A stretch of 64,000 bases of DNA from Methylobacterium amylolyticum (GCF_030700245.1 NZ_JAUYZI010000001.1:62001-126000); one strand, 5' to 3'; positions 1 through 10,286 are shown, counted from the stretch's first letter. Program-made: numbers and translations. Notes: a model not told the origin generated them from the sequence alone.

Positions 1-174
1 GCGCGAGAGCTGGATCGGCACGCGGGCGGCCCGCGCCCGGGCGACCACGGTCTCGTTGTGGTCGTAGATCCCGTCGCAGGGGCGGGTGAACAGCTTGATC
101 GGCGTCCAGCCGGCCTGGATCAGCGCCTCGAACACGCCGCCGAGGAAGTCGATGCCGGCGAACGCGAACTTCAT
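1..174 (-). CDS. Formyltransferase-like protein, N-terminal fragment (runs off the window)
   Basis: Fifty-eight codons of a gene that continues beyond the left edge, starting at ATG 174. The protein begins MKFAFAGIDFLGGVFEALI, followed by WTPIKLFTRPCDG. This looks like the first beta-alpha unit of the formyltransferase fold found in methionyl-tRNA formyltransferase and related enzymes that bind 10-formyl-tetrahydrofolate. The catalytic Asn-His-Asp region lies outside the window, so substrate and activity cannot be judged. It is divergent from the photolyase gene. Confidence 0.55.
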   Translation of the reverse strand, partial: MKFAFAGIDFLGGVFEALIQAGWTPIKLFTRPCDGIYDHNETVVARARAARVPIQLSR

Positions 175-296
175 GCTGCCGCCTGCGACCTCGTGGTGCG
201 GGAGGGCGGCATCAGGCCGGCTCCCCGGGCTCCCGGCCTGCTTTACCGTGAACGCCGAGCGGGCGCGAGCGCCGCGTCGGAAGCGAGGAGTCGGGC

Positions 297-1910
297 TTGG
301 GGCTGAGACCGGAGGCGGGTGGCGATGGCGGGCGGCGCGCGGGCCGAAGCCTGCGCTTCGTGCTCGGCGACCAGCTCACCCGGTCCGTGTCGAGCCTCGC
401 CGACCTCGACCCCGCCCGCGACGTGGTGCTGATGGTCGAGGTGCGGGCCGAGGCCACCTACGTCCGGCACCACAAGCAGAAGATCGCCTTCCTGTTCGCG
501 GCGATGCGGCACTTCGCGGCCGCCCTGGCGGAGGAGGGCGTCGCGGTCGACTACGTGCGGCTGACCGATCCCGGCAACGCCGGCACCTTCACCGGCGAGC
601 TGGAGCGGGCGCTCGCGCGGCACCGGCCGGACCGGGTGGTCGTCACCGAGCCCGGCGAGTGGCGGGTCTGGGAGATGATGCAGGACTGGCGCGAGACGCT
701 GGGCACGCCGGTCGAGATCCGCGCCGACGACCGCTTCCTCTGCCCGCGCGCGGATTTCGAGCGCTGGGCGGCGGGGCGCCACCACCTGCGCATGGAGACC
801 TTCTACCGCGGGATGCGCCGCCGGACCGGGCTGCTGATGGACGGTCCGGAGCCGGCGGGCGGGCGCTGGAACTTCGACGCGGAGAACCGCAAGCGCCTGC
901 CGAAGGGGCACCGGCCGCCGGACCGGCTCGGCTTCCAGCCCGACGCGATCACCCGCGCGGCCATCGACCTCGTGGAGGCCGAGTTCGGCGACCATTTCGG
1001 CGACACGGCCGCCTTCGCCTGGCCGGTGACGCGCGTCGACGCGCTGGCGGCGCTCGCGCACTTCGTCGAGGCCTGCCTGCCGCGCTTCGGCGACTTCCAG
1101 GACGCGATGAAGGCGGGCGAGCCCCACCTCTACCACGCCCTGATCTCGCCCGCCCTCAACGCCGGCCTGCTGACCGCCGCGGAGGTGTGCCGGGCCGCCG
1201 AGGCCGCCTACCGGGCGGGCCGCGCGCCGCTCCACTGCGCCGAGGGCTTCGTGCGCCAGATCCTGGGCTGGCGGGAATACGTGCGCGGCCTCTACTGGGC
1301 GCGGATGCCGGAGTACCGCGCCTCGAACGCGCTGGGGGCCGGGCGCGACCTGCCGTGGTTCTACTGGTCCGGCGACACGGCGCTGAACTGCGTGCGGGAG
1401 GTGGTGGCCGAGACCCGCGCCCGCGCCTACGCCCACCACATCCAGCGCCTGATGGTGACGGGCAACTTCGCGCTGCTCGCCGGGATCGACCCGGCCCAGG
1501 TCGAGGCGTGGTATCTCGTCGTCTTCGCCGACGCCTACGAGTGGGTGGAATTGCCGAACGTCCACGGGATGGTGCTGTGGGCCGACGGCGGCGTGATGGG
1601 CTCGAAACCCTACGCGGCCTCGGGCGCCTACATCGACCGGATGTCCGACTATTGCGGCGCCTGCGCCTACGACGTGCGGGCGAAGTCCGGCCCGCGCGCC
1701 TGCCCGTTCAATTACCTCTACTGGAATTTTCTGCTGGAGCATGCGGCGCGGCTCGCCGACAACCCGCGCCTGACGATGCCCTACCGGACCCTCGACGGGT
1801 TCGGTCCGGAGCGCCGCGCCGAGATCCGGCGGGACGCCGCGCGGTTCCTCGCGTCCCTGTCGGCCGCGCCGGAGGCTCACCAGGGTGCCCAGACCGAGAG
1901 CGCCACGTAG
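297..1910 (+). CDS. Iron-sulfur bacterial cryptochrome/photolyase (FeS-BCP, PhrB-like)
   Basis: A 537-residue cryptochrome/photolyase-family protein. The N-terminus (LRFVLGDQL) matches the antenna domain of photolyase-related proteins. Four cysteines at about 365, 453, 456 and 469 have the same spacing as the [4Fe-4S] ligands of Agrobacterium PhrB (350, 438, 441, 454), which places it in the FeS-BCP or (6-4) photolyase class. Such enzymes use FAD, usually with a lumazine antenna, for light-driven repair or signalling. The start is a TTG with GAGGAG at 285-290; no better start is visible in frame. Its 3' end overlaps the convergent bcsS gene by 34 bp. Confidence 0.9.
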   Translation: MGLRPEAGGDGGRRAGRSLRFVLGDQLTRSVSSLADLDPARDVVLMVEVRAEATYVRHHKQKIAFLFAAMRHFAAALAEEGVAVDYVRLTDPGNAGTFTGELERALARHRPDRVVVTEPGEWRVWEMMQDWRETLGTPVEIRADDRFLCPRADFERWAAGRHHLRMETFYRGMRRRTGLLMDGPEPAGGRWNFDAENRKRLPKGHRPPDRLGFQPDAITRAAIDLVEAEFGDHFGDTAAFAWPVTRVDALAALAHFVEACLPRFGDFQDAMKAGEPHLYHALISPALNAGLLTAAEVCRAAEAAYRAGRAPLHCAEGFVRQILGWREYVRGLYWARMPEYRASNALGAGRDLPWFYWSGDTALNCVREVVAETRARAYAHHIQRLMVTGNFALLAGIDPAQVEAWYLVVFADAYEWVELPNVHGMVLWADGGVMGSKPYAASGAYIDRMSDYCGACAYDVRAKSGPRACPFNYLYWNFLLEHAARLADNPRLTMPYRTLDGFGPERRAEIRRDAARFLASLSAAPEAHQGAQTESAT

Positions 1911-2635
1911 GGGCTGATCCGGCGCGCGCCGGTCTCGATCTGCGCGCCGGCCGAGACCCGGACGCTGTAGCGGCCCAGCGCGAAGTCTGTGCCGTGCAGG
2001 CCGAGGTTCCATTTCCGGTAGCCGGTGGCGTCGGTGTAGAGGCTCGCCTCGGGCCCGAGATAGGTCTCCCACAGCCGGTAGCCCCAGGCGAGCCGCGCCC
2101 AGACGCTGTCGCGCGCGGAGCCGGCGATGCCCGTGGCCTGGAGCAGGGTCTCTTCCGTCGGGCGGGCCCAGACCTCCCCGTGCAGCCGCAGGCCGAAGCG
2201 CGCCGGCAGGGCGGCGACCGCCCGGCCGTCCGTCAGCAGCTCCATCGTGCCCTCGGGACCGGCGAAGGCCGCGACCACGCCCCAGTCGAAGAACCACTGG
2301 TAGCCCAGCACCGCCGCGCCGGCGACGGTGTAGCGGGTGAGCGCGAGGTCGTAGCCGCGACCGGGCGCGCAATCGCAGCCGCCGCGCTCGGTCCGCCGGC
2401 CGCCGCCGACGCTCGCCAGCATCGCGAAGCCCGCGCGGTCGAGTGGCCCCGGGGCGATCTTGGCGCCCGCCGTGACGAAGGTCGCGGCCCCGGCGTCGAG
2501 ACTGCCGAACAGGAGCGCGTCGAGCTCCCCGCCGAGCGCGGCGGGGCTGCCGGCCAAAGCGGCGAGCAGCGCCGCGCCCCCCGCCGGCAGTGGACGCGCG
2601 CCGCCGAACAGGCTTCTCGGATCGCGCACCTGCAC
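1877..2635 (-). CDS. bcsS: Cellulose biosynthesis protein BcsS-like
   Basis: A 252-residue protein with a hydrophobic N-terminal export segment and a series of short aromatic-rich strands, for example YQWFFDWGVVAAF and SVWARLAWGYRLWETYLG. The C-terminus PYVALSVWAPW is typical of an outer-membrane beta-barrel. It resembles the BcsS family annotated in Methylobacterium and relatives, a probable outer-membrane accessory of cellulose export. No bcsA or bcsB lies nearby, so it would act at a distance or in another polysaccharide route. The start is GTG, and the 3' end overlaps the convergent photolyase gene. Confidence 0.65.
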   Translation of the reverse strand: MQVRDPRSLFGGARPLPAGGAALLAALAGSPAALGGELDALLFGSLDAGAATFVTAGAKIAPGPLDRAGFAMLASVGGGRRTERGGCDCAPGRGYDLALTRYTVAGAAVLGYQWFFDWGVVAAFAGPEGTMELLTDGRAVAALPARFGLRLHGEVWARPTEETLLQATGIAGSARDSVWARLAWGYRLWETYLGPEASLYTDATGYRKWNLGLHGTDFALGRYSVRVSAGAQIETGARRISPYVALSVWAPW

Positions 2636-2908
2636 AGTCCGATGGTTGCGACAGAACTTTCTCCAATCTATATCGAATTTTCAGATCCTAAACCAGCAAA
2701 TTTGATCTTCAACACTGATTTTTCGTTGTACATCCTGCGGATGTATTGAGAGCTGGTGCTCTCGCGCCATTTCTGATGTGAGATTGATTTATTCGCCAAT
2801 TTTCATACCTGAAGTTAAAGACGCGTGGGGGTGACGGTCGGGGCGGGCGACCGGAACGCCGTCGCGCTTGGCGCGGCGCGCGATCTCGGATAGAGCCCGC
2901 GCGGGTCA
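2636..2908. promoter_or_regulatory. Divergent intergenic region between bcsS and exoD
   Basis: A 273-bp gap, clearly AT-richer than its surroundings, between two outward-reading envelope or polysaccharide genes. It contains a 7-bp inverted repeat with a 3-base centre (TACATCC-TGC-GGATGTA, 2729-2745), which could be an operator. No gene is supported. It probably carries both promoters, but no consensus boxes stand out. Confidence 0.4.
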
Positions 2909-3529
2909 GTGAAGGTTGGCGGGCATTTGTCTTCCGGTGCACGAACGTCGGACGTCCTCACCGTGCTGGCGAGCCAGGAAGGCGAGCGGCTGACGGTGGC
3001 GGACATCGTGGCGGTGCTGCGCGACCGCGCCTTCGCGCTGCTCGTCGTGCTGCTCGGCCTGCCGAACTGCCTGCCGATGCCGCCCCCGATCCCGCTGATC
3101 TGCGGCCTGCTGCTCCTGCTCGTGGCGATTCAGATCGCCGCCGGCATGTCGGCGCCGTGGCTGCCGCGCAGCCTCCTCGTCCGGTCGATCGCGCTGGCCG
3201 ACGTCAAGCGGGCCGTCACCCGGGCCGTGCCGATCCTGCGCCGGCTGGAGCGCTGGTCGCGGCCGCGGCTCTCGGTGTTCGAGACGGCGCTCGGCATGCG
3301 CGGCATGGGGGTGGCGCTGCTGGCACTCGCGCTGGCGCTGATCGTCGCCGCGCCGGTCGTCGGCCAGATCCCCCTCGGCCTCGCCGTCTGCCTCGTCGGG
3401 CTCGGCCTCGTCGAGCGGGACGGCGTGGTGGTGATGGCCGGCCTGACGGTCGGCCTGTTCGGCGTCGTGATCAACGCCGGTTTCGCCTACGCGGTGATCG
3501 CCGGCATCGCCGGCCTGCTGAACCTGTAG
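2909..3529 (+). CDS. exoD: Exopolysaccharide synthesis protein ExoD family
   Basis: A 206-residue membrane protein. The soluble N-terminus (SDVLTVLASQEGERLTVADIVAVL) is followed by LLGLPNCLPMPPPIPL and several hydrophobic helices, including LICGLLLLLVAIQIAAG, and two more in the C-terminal half. This is the usual layout of ExoD, an inner-membrane protein linked to exopolysaccharide production and alkali tolerance in rhizobia. The start is GTG. It is convergent with the MarR gene across a hairpin terminator. Confidence 0.85.
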   Translation: MKVGGHLSSGARTSDVLTVLASQEGERLTVADIVAVLRDRAFALLVVLLGLPNCLPMPPPIPLICGLLLLLVAIQIAAGMSAPWLPRSLLVRSIALADVKRAVTRAVPILRRLERWSRPRLSVFETALGMRGMGVALLALALALIVAAPVVGQIPLGLAVCLVGLGLVERDGVVVMAGLTVGLFGVVINAGFAYAVIAGIAGLLNL

Positions 3530-3549
3530 CCGGGGCACCCCGCCCCGGC
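3529..3549. terminator. Hairpin between convergent exoD and marR genes
   Basis: A perfect 8-bp inverted repeat (GCCGGGGC / GCCCCGGC) with a 5-base loop, starting at the last base of the exoD stop codon. The position between convergent genes suggests a terminator. No long U-tract follows, as is common in this GC range. Confidence 0.5.
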
Positions 3550-3556
3550 CCGGGCC

Positions 3557-4069
3557 TCAGAGCCGGTAGCGGATCTGATCGGTCCAGAAGCGCTCGAGCC
3601 GGGCGAGCGCGACGTTGAGGCGGCCGAAATCCTCGTCCGAGATGCCGCCGATCGGGGCGATGGTGCGGGCGTGCTTGTCGTAGAGCTGCCGCACGATCTC
3701 GTGGACCTGGCGCCCCTTGTCGGTGAGGCTGATGCGCACCGAGCGGCGGTCGGTCTTCGACCGGGCGTGGTGGAGGTAGCCCGCCTCGACCAGCTTCTTG
3801 ACGTTGTAGGAGACGTTCGAGCCCAGGTAGTAGCCCTTGGTGCGCAGCTCGCTGGCGGTCAGCTCCTTGTCGCCGATGTTGTAGAGCAGCAGCGCCTGGA
3901 CGCTGTTGACGTCCTCGCGGTCGCGGCGCTCGAACTCGTCCTTGATCACGTCGAGCAGGCGGCGGTGCAGCCGCTCGACGAGGTGCAGCGCCTCCAGGTA
4001 GGAGCCGCCCGCCGGCGCGGTCTCCTCGGCGGTGTGGGTGTTCGCGGTCCTGACGCTCTGGGACTTCAT
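3557..4069 (-). CDS. MarR-family winged-helix regulator, LdtR-like
   Basis: A 170-residue regulator with a winged-helix core: QALLLYNIGDKELTASELR, the recognition region YYLGSNVSYNVKKLVEAGYL, and the wing KTDRRSVRISLTDKG. It resembles LdtR of Hyphomicrobiales and Liberibacter, which controls L,D-transpeptidase and osmotic-stress genes. The adjacent DUF6163 membrane gene is, from memory, a recurrent neighbour of these regulators. The effector ligand cannot be read from the sequence. Confidence 0.8.
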   Translation of the reverse strand: MKSQSVRTANTHTAEETAPAGGSYLEALHLVERLHRRLLDVIKDEFERRDREDVNSVQALLLYNIGDKELTASELRTKGYYLGSNVSYNVKKLVEAGYLHHARSKTDRRSVRISLTDKGRQVHEIVRQLYDKHARTIAPIGGISDEDFGRLNVALARLERFWTDQIRYRL

Positions 4070-4280
4070 CGTAGGCCTCGCCCGACTGATCTTGCAGCGA
4101 CCGTGCGATGCGGCGCCGCTTATGGTGGCAAAGCTATGCGCCGCGGATGAAAGGCGCTTTAAGCGACACGATGAATTCGCGATTTACTTCTCTCGGTAAA
4201 GACAAACTGAAGCGGAATTCGGAAGACTTCGTTCACCCTCGCTCGGCGGGCACACGCCCCGCCGCACGCGCGGCTCCGAA

Positions 4281-4339
4281 CTCATCGGGCTGAACCTATC
4301 GGGCTGAAGCCTATCGGGCTGAAGCCTATCGGGCTTCCT
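4281..4339. repeat. 15-bp tandem repeat duplicating the 3' end of the DUF6163 gene
   Basis: Nearly four copies of a 15-bp unit (CTATCGGGCTGAAGC) run from 4281. The last, partial copy covers the stop codon of the minus-strand DUF6163 gene. Read on that strand, each copy again supplies the GCCCGATAG terminus, so the repeat places stop codons in series after the gene without changing the protein. Confidence 0.75.
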
Positions 4340-4781
4340 GGGCGGCGAGCCACGACAGGAGGAAGTAGATCGCCACCACGCTCACGCCGAACAGCATCAG
4401 CGGCACCGGCATCGGAACCAGTTGCGGGGTCAGCACCGCCAGCGTCAGCGCCGAGGTCACCGCGAGCAGCCAGATCACCCCGCCCCAGGCCCCGGTCAGC
4501 CACAGCCCGATCGCCGCCGCGGCATCGACCACCGCGAAGTAGACGATCGCCGCCTGCCGCCCGAACGGCTCGACCTCGAACGGCCGCGCACCCGGGAGGA
4601 CGTCGAGGATCGTCGCCCACGCGTACAGGCTCTTGCACAGCCACGCGAGCGCGGTCAGCCGCATGAACCACACGAGGGCGGTGTCCCAGGTGCTCGGCGG
4701 CGGGCCGGAACCGCCCTCGATCCGGTCGCCGGAGAGGTCGCCGGGCCGCGGGGCTCGCCGCGCCGAGGTCAGGCCGCGCAC
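4326..4781 (-). CDS. DUF6163-family membrane protein
   Basis: About 151 residues from a GTG at 4781; the start is uncertain because the frame is open further upstream. Four hydrophobic helices are visible: WFMRLTALAWLCKSLYAW, AAIVYFAVVDAAAAIGLWL, VIWLLAVTSALTLAVL and MLFGVSVVAIYFLLSWLA. This fits a small inner-membrane protein of the DUF6163 family, found beside LdtR-type regulators. No catalytic motif is visible and the function is unknown. The tandem repeat begins in its stop codon. Confidence 0.65.
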   Translation of the reverse strand: MRGLTSARRAPRPGDLSGDRIEGGSGPPPSTWDTALVWFMRLTALAWLCKSLYAWATILDVLPGARPFEVEPFGRQAAIVYFAVVDAAAAIGLWLTGAWGGVIWLLAVTSALTLAVLTPQLVPMPVPLMLFGVSVVAIYFLLSWLAAQEAR

Positions 4782-4918
4782 GGAAGCACGCGATGGGTGT
4801 GCGGGCGCCGGTCCATCGTGGGCTGTCGCGCGTCTCCGGAAGCGGGCCGTCCGGGCCCGGGTCGGGCGGGTTGAACCCGTTCCGGCGCCGCGCGTCAACG
4901 GCGCTGGACGGCGGGCCG

Positions 4919-5287
4919 TCAGCGCGTCCCGGGATCGGCGGCCGCGGCGTCGGGGGTGTCGAGGTAGAAGCGCTTGAGCATGTACAGCGCCGCATCCGAC
5001 AAGGCGGCGGCCTCGGTGGTGAGCGCCACGAGGTCCGTGCCGGACCCGAAGCGGCAGAGCAGCCAGTGGCGCCGGCTCCCCGCCTCGTAATCGACCCGCA
5101 CCGTGCCGGGCGCCGGTCCCGGGCCGGCCCGCAGCAGGCGCACCTCCGCGGGCTGCGCCACCGCCGGAAGGGCCCGCCGGCACACCGCGACCCGCTCGCG
5201 CCCGAGCGTGTCCTGGCAGGTCGCCAGGCCGCCGAGGAATCCCGCGATCAGCCCCGCGGCGATCAGCCGGCGATGCGTCGGCCTCAA
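4919..5287 (-). CDS. Hypothetical exported or membrane-anchored protein
   Basis: 122 residues. The N-terminal hydrophobic stretch (LIAAGLIAGFLGGLATC) is a signal or anchor, and the cysteine near its end could be lipidated. The rest is a small domain with one conserved-looking section (YEAGSRRHWLLCRFGSG) and an acidic tail. I do not recognise the family. It lies upstream of, and reads toward, the DUF6163 gene. Confidence 0.55.
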   Translation of the reverse strand: MRPTHRRLIAAGLIAGFLGGLATCQDTLGRERVAVCRRALPAVAQPAEVRLLRAGPGPAPGTVRVDYEAGSRRHWLLCRFGSGTDLVALTTEAAALSDAALYMLKRFYLDTPDAAAADPGTR

Positions 5288-5375
5288 CGGTGCCGCCGTC
5301 GAACGCCGGGGGCTCGGGCGCTCACGGGCGACGCGCGCTGCGGCGCGCGCGCGTTCGAGCGCCGCCCGGCACCGC

Positions 5376-6491
<1,116 letters not shown>

Positions 6492-6690
6492 CTAGCATGC
6501 AGGGCCGCGGGACCAAAGCCCGCCCCGCATGCCAAGCGCTCGGGGCCGCCCCCTCCCCCGCACGGGGCGCCGGTGCCTCTCGGGGCCTCGTCCAGCGGCC
6601 GGCCCGGCTTGCCAAGCGCCCCGCCGGGTAGGAGTAGGGGCGACCGCGCCGATCCGTTGTCCCGGGTCGGACCGTGCCGAGGAGGCTGCG

Positions 6691-7704
6691 ATGGCCGACA
6701 CGACCCTGCCCGAGACGATGCGCCGGATCCGCTTCGACGGATCGGGGGGCCCGGAAGTGCTCGCCGTCGAGACGGCGCCGGTGCCGAGCCCGGGGCCCGG
6801 TCAGGTTCTGATCGCCGTGACCGCCGCGGGGGTGAACCGGCCGGACGTGATGCAGCGGGCCGGCCTCTACCCGCCGCCGCCCGGGGCGACCGAGATCCCG
6901 GGCCTGGAGGTGGCCGGCCGGGTCGCCGCCCTCGGGGACGGCGTCTCCGGCCTGTCCGTGGGCGACGAGGTCTGCGCGCTGGTGATCAGCGGCGGCTACG
7001 CCGAGTTCGCGGTGGCCGAGTCCGATCATTGCCTGCCGCGGCCGGCCCCCATCTCCCTCGTCGACGCGGCCGGCCTGCCGGAGACCTTCTTCACCGTCTA
7101 CACCAACGTGGTGCAGCGCGGCCGCCTCGCCCGCGGCGAGACGTTCCTGGTGCACGGCGGGTCGAGCGGCATCGGCGCCACCGCGATCCAGATGGCCAAG
7201 CTCGTCGGCGCCCGGGTGTTCGCCACGGCGGGCTCGGCGGAGAAGTGCCGGTTCTGCGAGGATCTCGGGGCCGACGCGGCGATCGACTACAAGCAGGCGG
7301 ACTTCGCCGAGGCGATCAAGCGGCTCACGGACGGGCGCGGCGTCGACGTGATCCTCGACATGATCGGCGCGAGCTACCTGCCCCGCAACATCAAGTCGCT
7401 CGCCCCCGACGGCCGGCTGGTGCTGATCGCGCTGATGGGCGGCTTCAAGGTCGATGGGCTCAACATCACGCCGATCATGCGGAACCGCCTGACCTTCACC
7501 GGCTCGACCCTGCGGCCGCGCTCCAAGGCCGACAAGGCAGGGATCGCGGAAGGGCTGCGCCGCGACGTCTGGCCGGCGCTCGACGCCGGGACGATCCGCA
7601 CGGTGACGCACGCGACCTTCCCGCTGGAGCGGGCGCGCGAGGCGCACGAGCTGATGGAGTCGAGTGCCCATCTCGGCAAGATCCTGCTGGTGACGGGGCG
7701 GTAG
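6691..7704 (+). CDS. NAD(P)H-quinone oxidoreductase, PIG3/QOR family (MDR superfamily)
   Basis: 337 residues from ATG 6691, with GAGGAG just upstream; a longer open frame exists but lacks a ribosome site. The Rossmann signature is VHGGSSGIGATAIQMA, after the GroES-like N-terminal half (GVNRPDVMQRAGLYPPPPG). The zinc-ligand cysteines of alcohol dehydrogenases are absent, as expected for QOR-type reductases that reduce quinones with NADPH. It is probably cytosolic and acts in redox detoxification. Confidence 0.9.
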   Translation: MADTTLPETMRRIRFDGSGGPEVLAVETAPVPSPGPGQVLIAVTAAGVNRPDVMQRAGLYPPPPGATEIPGLEVAGRVAALGDGVSGLSVGDEVCALVISGGYAEFAVAESDHCLPRPAPISLVDAAGLPETFFTVYTNVVQRGRLARGETFLVHGGSSGIGATAIQMAKLVGARVFATAGSAEKCRFCEDLGADAAIDYKQADFAEAIKRLTDGRGVDVILDMIGASYLPRNIKSLAPDGRLVLIALMGGFKVDGLNITPIMRNRLTFTGSTLRPRSKADKAGIAEGLRRDVWPALDAGTIRTVTHATFPLERAREAHELMESSAHLGKILLVTGR

Positions 7705-7877
7705 CGGCTCAAGTCCTTGTTTTGACGCGCTCTCTTTCGCCGAACCGGCACCCGCTTCGGCGGAGAGCGCTCCGGCGGGAGGAACCCCGTTCGGCGGCGC
7801 CGCGTTGGCGGCCGGTAACGCAATCGTGTCGCAGACCGCGTTCCAGCGCGTCGCGTCCCGCCGACGAGGGTTTTCAC

Positions 7878-8177
7878 ATGGTCGAGAAACTGAACCCGCA
7901 GGAGAGCCGCCAGGGCGAGCGCGGCAAGCCGGTGCTGTGGGTGCTGGTGGCGAGCCTCGTGCTGCTCGCGGTGGCGACCGTGGGGCTGCTGACCTGGAAC
8001 GGCGCCAACTCGCCGAAGGACTACGCCAGCCAGAGCCAGGACGCGTCGCGCCGCGAGGTCACGGGCTCGGTCAACGGCGGCTCCGGCACGTCGTCGTCGA
8101 ACTCGACCGCGGTCCCCGGCGGCAACCCGAGCTACCCGCAGCCGGCCCAGCCGGGCGCGAACGGCACGGCGAAGTAA
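7878..8177 (+). CDS. Small single-pass membrane protein, hypothetical
   Basis: 99 residues: a short charged N-terminus, one hydrophobic helix (VLWVLVASLVLLAVATVGLL), then a low-complexity Ser/Gly/Asn/Pro-rich periplasmic tail. The topology resembles bitopic membrane proteins of Methylobacterium with no assigned function. No partner gene is evident. The open frame extends upstream, but ATG 7878 is the first start that gives a sensible protein. Confidence 0.6.
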   Translation: MVEKLNPQESRQGERGKPVLWVLVASLVLLAVATVGLLTWNGANSPKDYASQSQDASRREVTGSVNGGSGTSSSNSTAVPGGNPSYPQPAQPGANGTAK

Positions 8178-8233
8178 GCCGTCCTCTCCGAGGGCCGTCC
8201 GAGCCAAGCCCGGGCGGCCGAATCTGAGAACAA

Positions 8234-9115
8234 TCAGCGGGTCGGGATCGGGGTCGGGCCGCGGTAATCGTAGAAGCCGCGCTTGGCCTTCCGGCCGAGC
8301 CAGCCCGCCTCGACGTACTTCACCAGCAGCGGGCAGGGCCGGTACTTGGAGTCGGCGAGCCCCTCGTAGAGCACCTGCATCACCGACAGGCAGGTGTCGA
8401 GGCCGATGAAGTCGGCGAGCTGGAGCGGCCCCATCGGGTGGTTGGCGCCGAGCTTCATCGCCGTGTCGATCGACTCGACCGAACCCACGCCCTCGTACAG
8501 GGTGTAGATCGCCTCGTTGATCATCGGCAGCAGGATCCGGTTGACGATGAAGGCCGGGAAATCCTCCGACATCGTCGAGATCTTGCCGAGCTTGGCGATG
8601 AACACCTTGGCCGATTCGTAGGTCGCGTCCTCGGTGGCGATGCCGCGGATCAGCTCGACGAGCTGCATCACGGGCACCGGGTTCATGAAGTGGATGCCGA
8701 TGAACCGCTCGGGCCGGTCGGTCGCCGCGGCGAGGCGGGTGATCGAGATCGACGAGGTGTTGGTGGCCACGATCGCGTCGGATTTCAGCGACGCGCACAG
8801 GGTCGAGAAGATCTCGCGCTTCGTCGCCTCGTTCTCGGTGGCGGCCTCGATCACGAGGTCGCAGGTCCCGAGATCGCCGAAGCCGCTGCCCGTCACGATG
8901 CGCTCGCGGGCCTCGCGGCTGACGGCCTCGTCGAGGCTGCCCTTGGAGACGAGCCGGGCATAGCCGCCCTCGATCACCGACAGGCCGTTGCGGAGCCGGT
9001 CGGGGTCGCGGTCGTTGAGCACCACGTCGATGCCGGCCGCGGCGCAGACCTGCGCGATGCCGCTGCCCATCTGGCCCGCGCCGATGATGCCGACCCGCTT
9101 GATCTCCATGCCCAT
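8234..9115 (-). CDS. 3-hydroxybutyryl-CoA dehydrogenase
   Basis: 293 residues from ATG 9115, with a second ATG two codons in. The NAD-binding motif GIIGAGQMGSGIAQ lies at the N-terminus. The C-terminal dimerisation domain carries NHPMGPLQLADFIGLDTCL, typical of short-chain 3-hydroxyacyl-CoA dehydrogenases. It interconverts (S)-3-hydroxybutyryl-CoA and acetoacetyl-CoA. Lying downstream of etfBA, it fits a fatty-acid, butyrate or ethylmalonyl-CoA-linked acyl-CoA route in which ETF accepts electrons from an acyl-CoA dehydrogenase. Confidence 0.93.
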   Translation of the reverse strand: MGMEIKRVGIIGAGQMGSGIAQVCAAAGIDVVLNDRDPDRLRNGLSVIEGGYARLVSKGSLDEAVSREARERIVTGSGFGDLGTCDLVIEAATENEATKREIFSTLCASLKSDAIVATNTSSISITRLAAATDRPERFIGIHFMNPVPVMQLVELIRGIATEDATYESAKVFIAKLGKISTMSEDFPAFIVNRILLPMINEAIYTLYEGVGSVESIDTAMKLGANHPMGPLQLADFIGLDTCLSVMQVLYEGLADSKYRPCPLLVKYVEAGWLGRKAKRGFYDYRGPTPIPTR

Positions 9116-9332
9116 CTGTCGACCTGTGCCCCCGATAGCGGACGCCCGAACCCGCCTGCCCGGTGGGCGGATGCAGTCCGCGCCCCGGCGCGCCGAAACC
9201 GTGCCGTCGCAGCCTTCTAGACCAATCCGGCGCCAAGACGGAACCCGCCGACGCGTGCAGTGCGACAAAGGCCGCCCGCCGTGACCGGTGGGCGACGCGG
9301 TCCCGCCCGCTCCCGCCGGTCGACCGACCCCG

Positions 9333-10286
9333 CTACTGGCCCTTGGCCTTCGCGATCTCTGTCTTCAGCTCGGGCACGATCTGGAACAGGTCGCCGACGA
9401 GGCCGTAATCGGCCACTTGGAAGATCGGCGCGTCCTCGTCCTTGTTGATCGCCACGATGGTCTTCGAATCCTTCATCCCGGCGAGATGCTGGATCGCCCC
9501 CGAGATGCCGACCGCGACGTAGAGGTCCGGCGCCACCACCTTGCCGGTTTGGCCGACCTGCCAGTCGTTCGGGGCGTAGCCGGCGTCCACCGCCGCGCGC
9601 GAGGCGCCGACCGCAGCACCCAGTGAGTCGGCCAGCGGCTCGATCAGTTCGTGGAATTTTTCCGACGAGCCGAGCGAGCGGCCGCCCGACACGATGATCC
9701 GCGCCGAGGCCAGCTCCGGCCGGTCGGACTTGGCGATCTCCTCGCCCTTGAAGGTCGAGCCGCCGGCCTCGGGGGCCGCCGCCGACACGGCCTCGACCGG
9801 GGCACCCGCCCCGCCCTCTTCCGCCGCCTTGAACGCGGCGGTGCGGACGGTGATGACCCGCTTCGGGCCCGGCGCCTGCACCGTCTGGATGGCGTTGCCG
9901 GCGTAGATCGGCCGCTCGAACGTGTCGGGCGACACGACCTTGATGATGTCGGACACCTGCGCCACGTCGAGCAGCGCGGCCACCCGCGGCAGCACGTTCT
10001 TGCCCGTGGTCGAGGCCGAGGCGATGATCGTCTCGTAGGGCTCGGCGACCGCCGCGATCAGCGCCGCCACCGGCTCGGCGAGGTCGTGGTCGTAGGCGGC
10101 GTCCTCGCTGCTCAGCACCTTCTCGACGCCGTCGAGCTTGGCCGCGGCCTCGGCCGCCCCCTTCGAGCCGGAGCCCAGCACCAGGGCGTGGACCGGCGCG
10201 CCGAGTGCCTTGGCGGCGGTGAGCGCCTTGAGCGTGCCGTCCTTGATCCGGCCGTCGCCGTGCTCGACGAAGAGAAGCGTGGTCAT
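9333..10286 (-). CDS. etfA: Electron transfer flavoprotein subunit alpha
   Basis: 317 residues, normal for EtfA. The C-terminal FAD domain is clear: [33 protein letters not shown], and [17 protein letters not shown]. Together with EtfB it passes electrons from acyl-CoA dehydrogenases to ETF-ubiquinone oxidoreductase. It follows etfB on the same strand with a 90-bp gap, an ordinary bicistronic arrangement. Confidence 0.96.
   Translation of the reverse strand: MTTLLFVEHGDGRIKDGTLKALTAAKALGAPVHALVLGSGSKGAAEAAAKLDGVEKVLSSEDAAYDHDLAEPVAALIAAVAEPYETIIASASTTGKNVLPRVAALLDVAQVSDIIKVVSPDTFERPIYAGNAIQTVQAPGPKRVITVRTAAFKAAEEGGAGAPVEAVSAAAPEAGGSTFKGEEIAKSDRPELASARIIVSGGRSLGSSEKFHELIEPLADSLGAAVGASRAAVDAGYAPNDWQVGQTGKVVAPDLYVAVGISGAIQHLAGMKDSKTIVAINKDEDAPIFQVADYGLVGDLFQIVPELKTEIAKAKGQ

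Noticed and set aside
243..2666. Long minus-strand open frame opposite the photolyase and bcsS genes
   Set aside because: Its composition is Arg/Gly/Pro-rich and low-complexity, as expected for the complement of a GC-rich gene; the photolyase frame has full family motifs.
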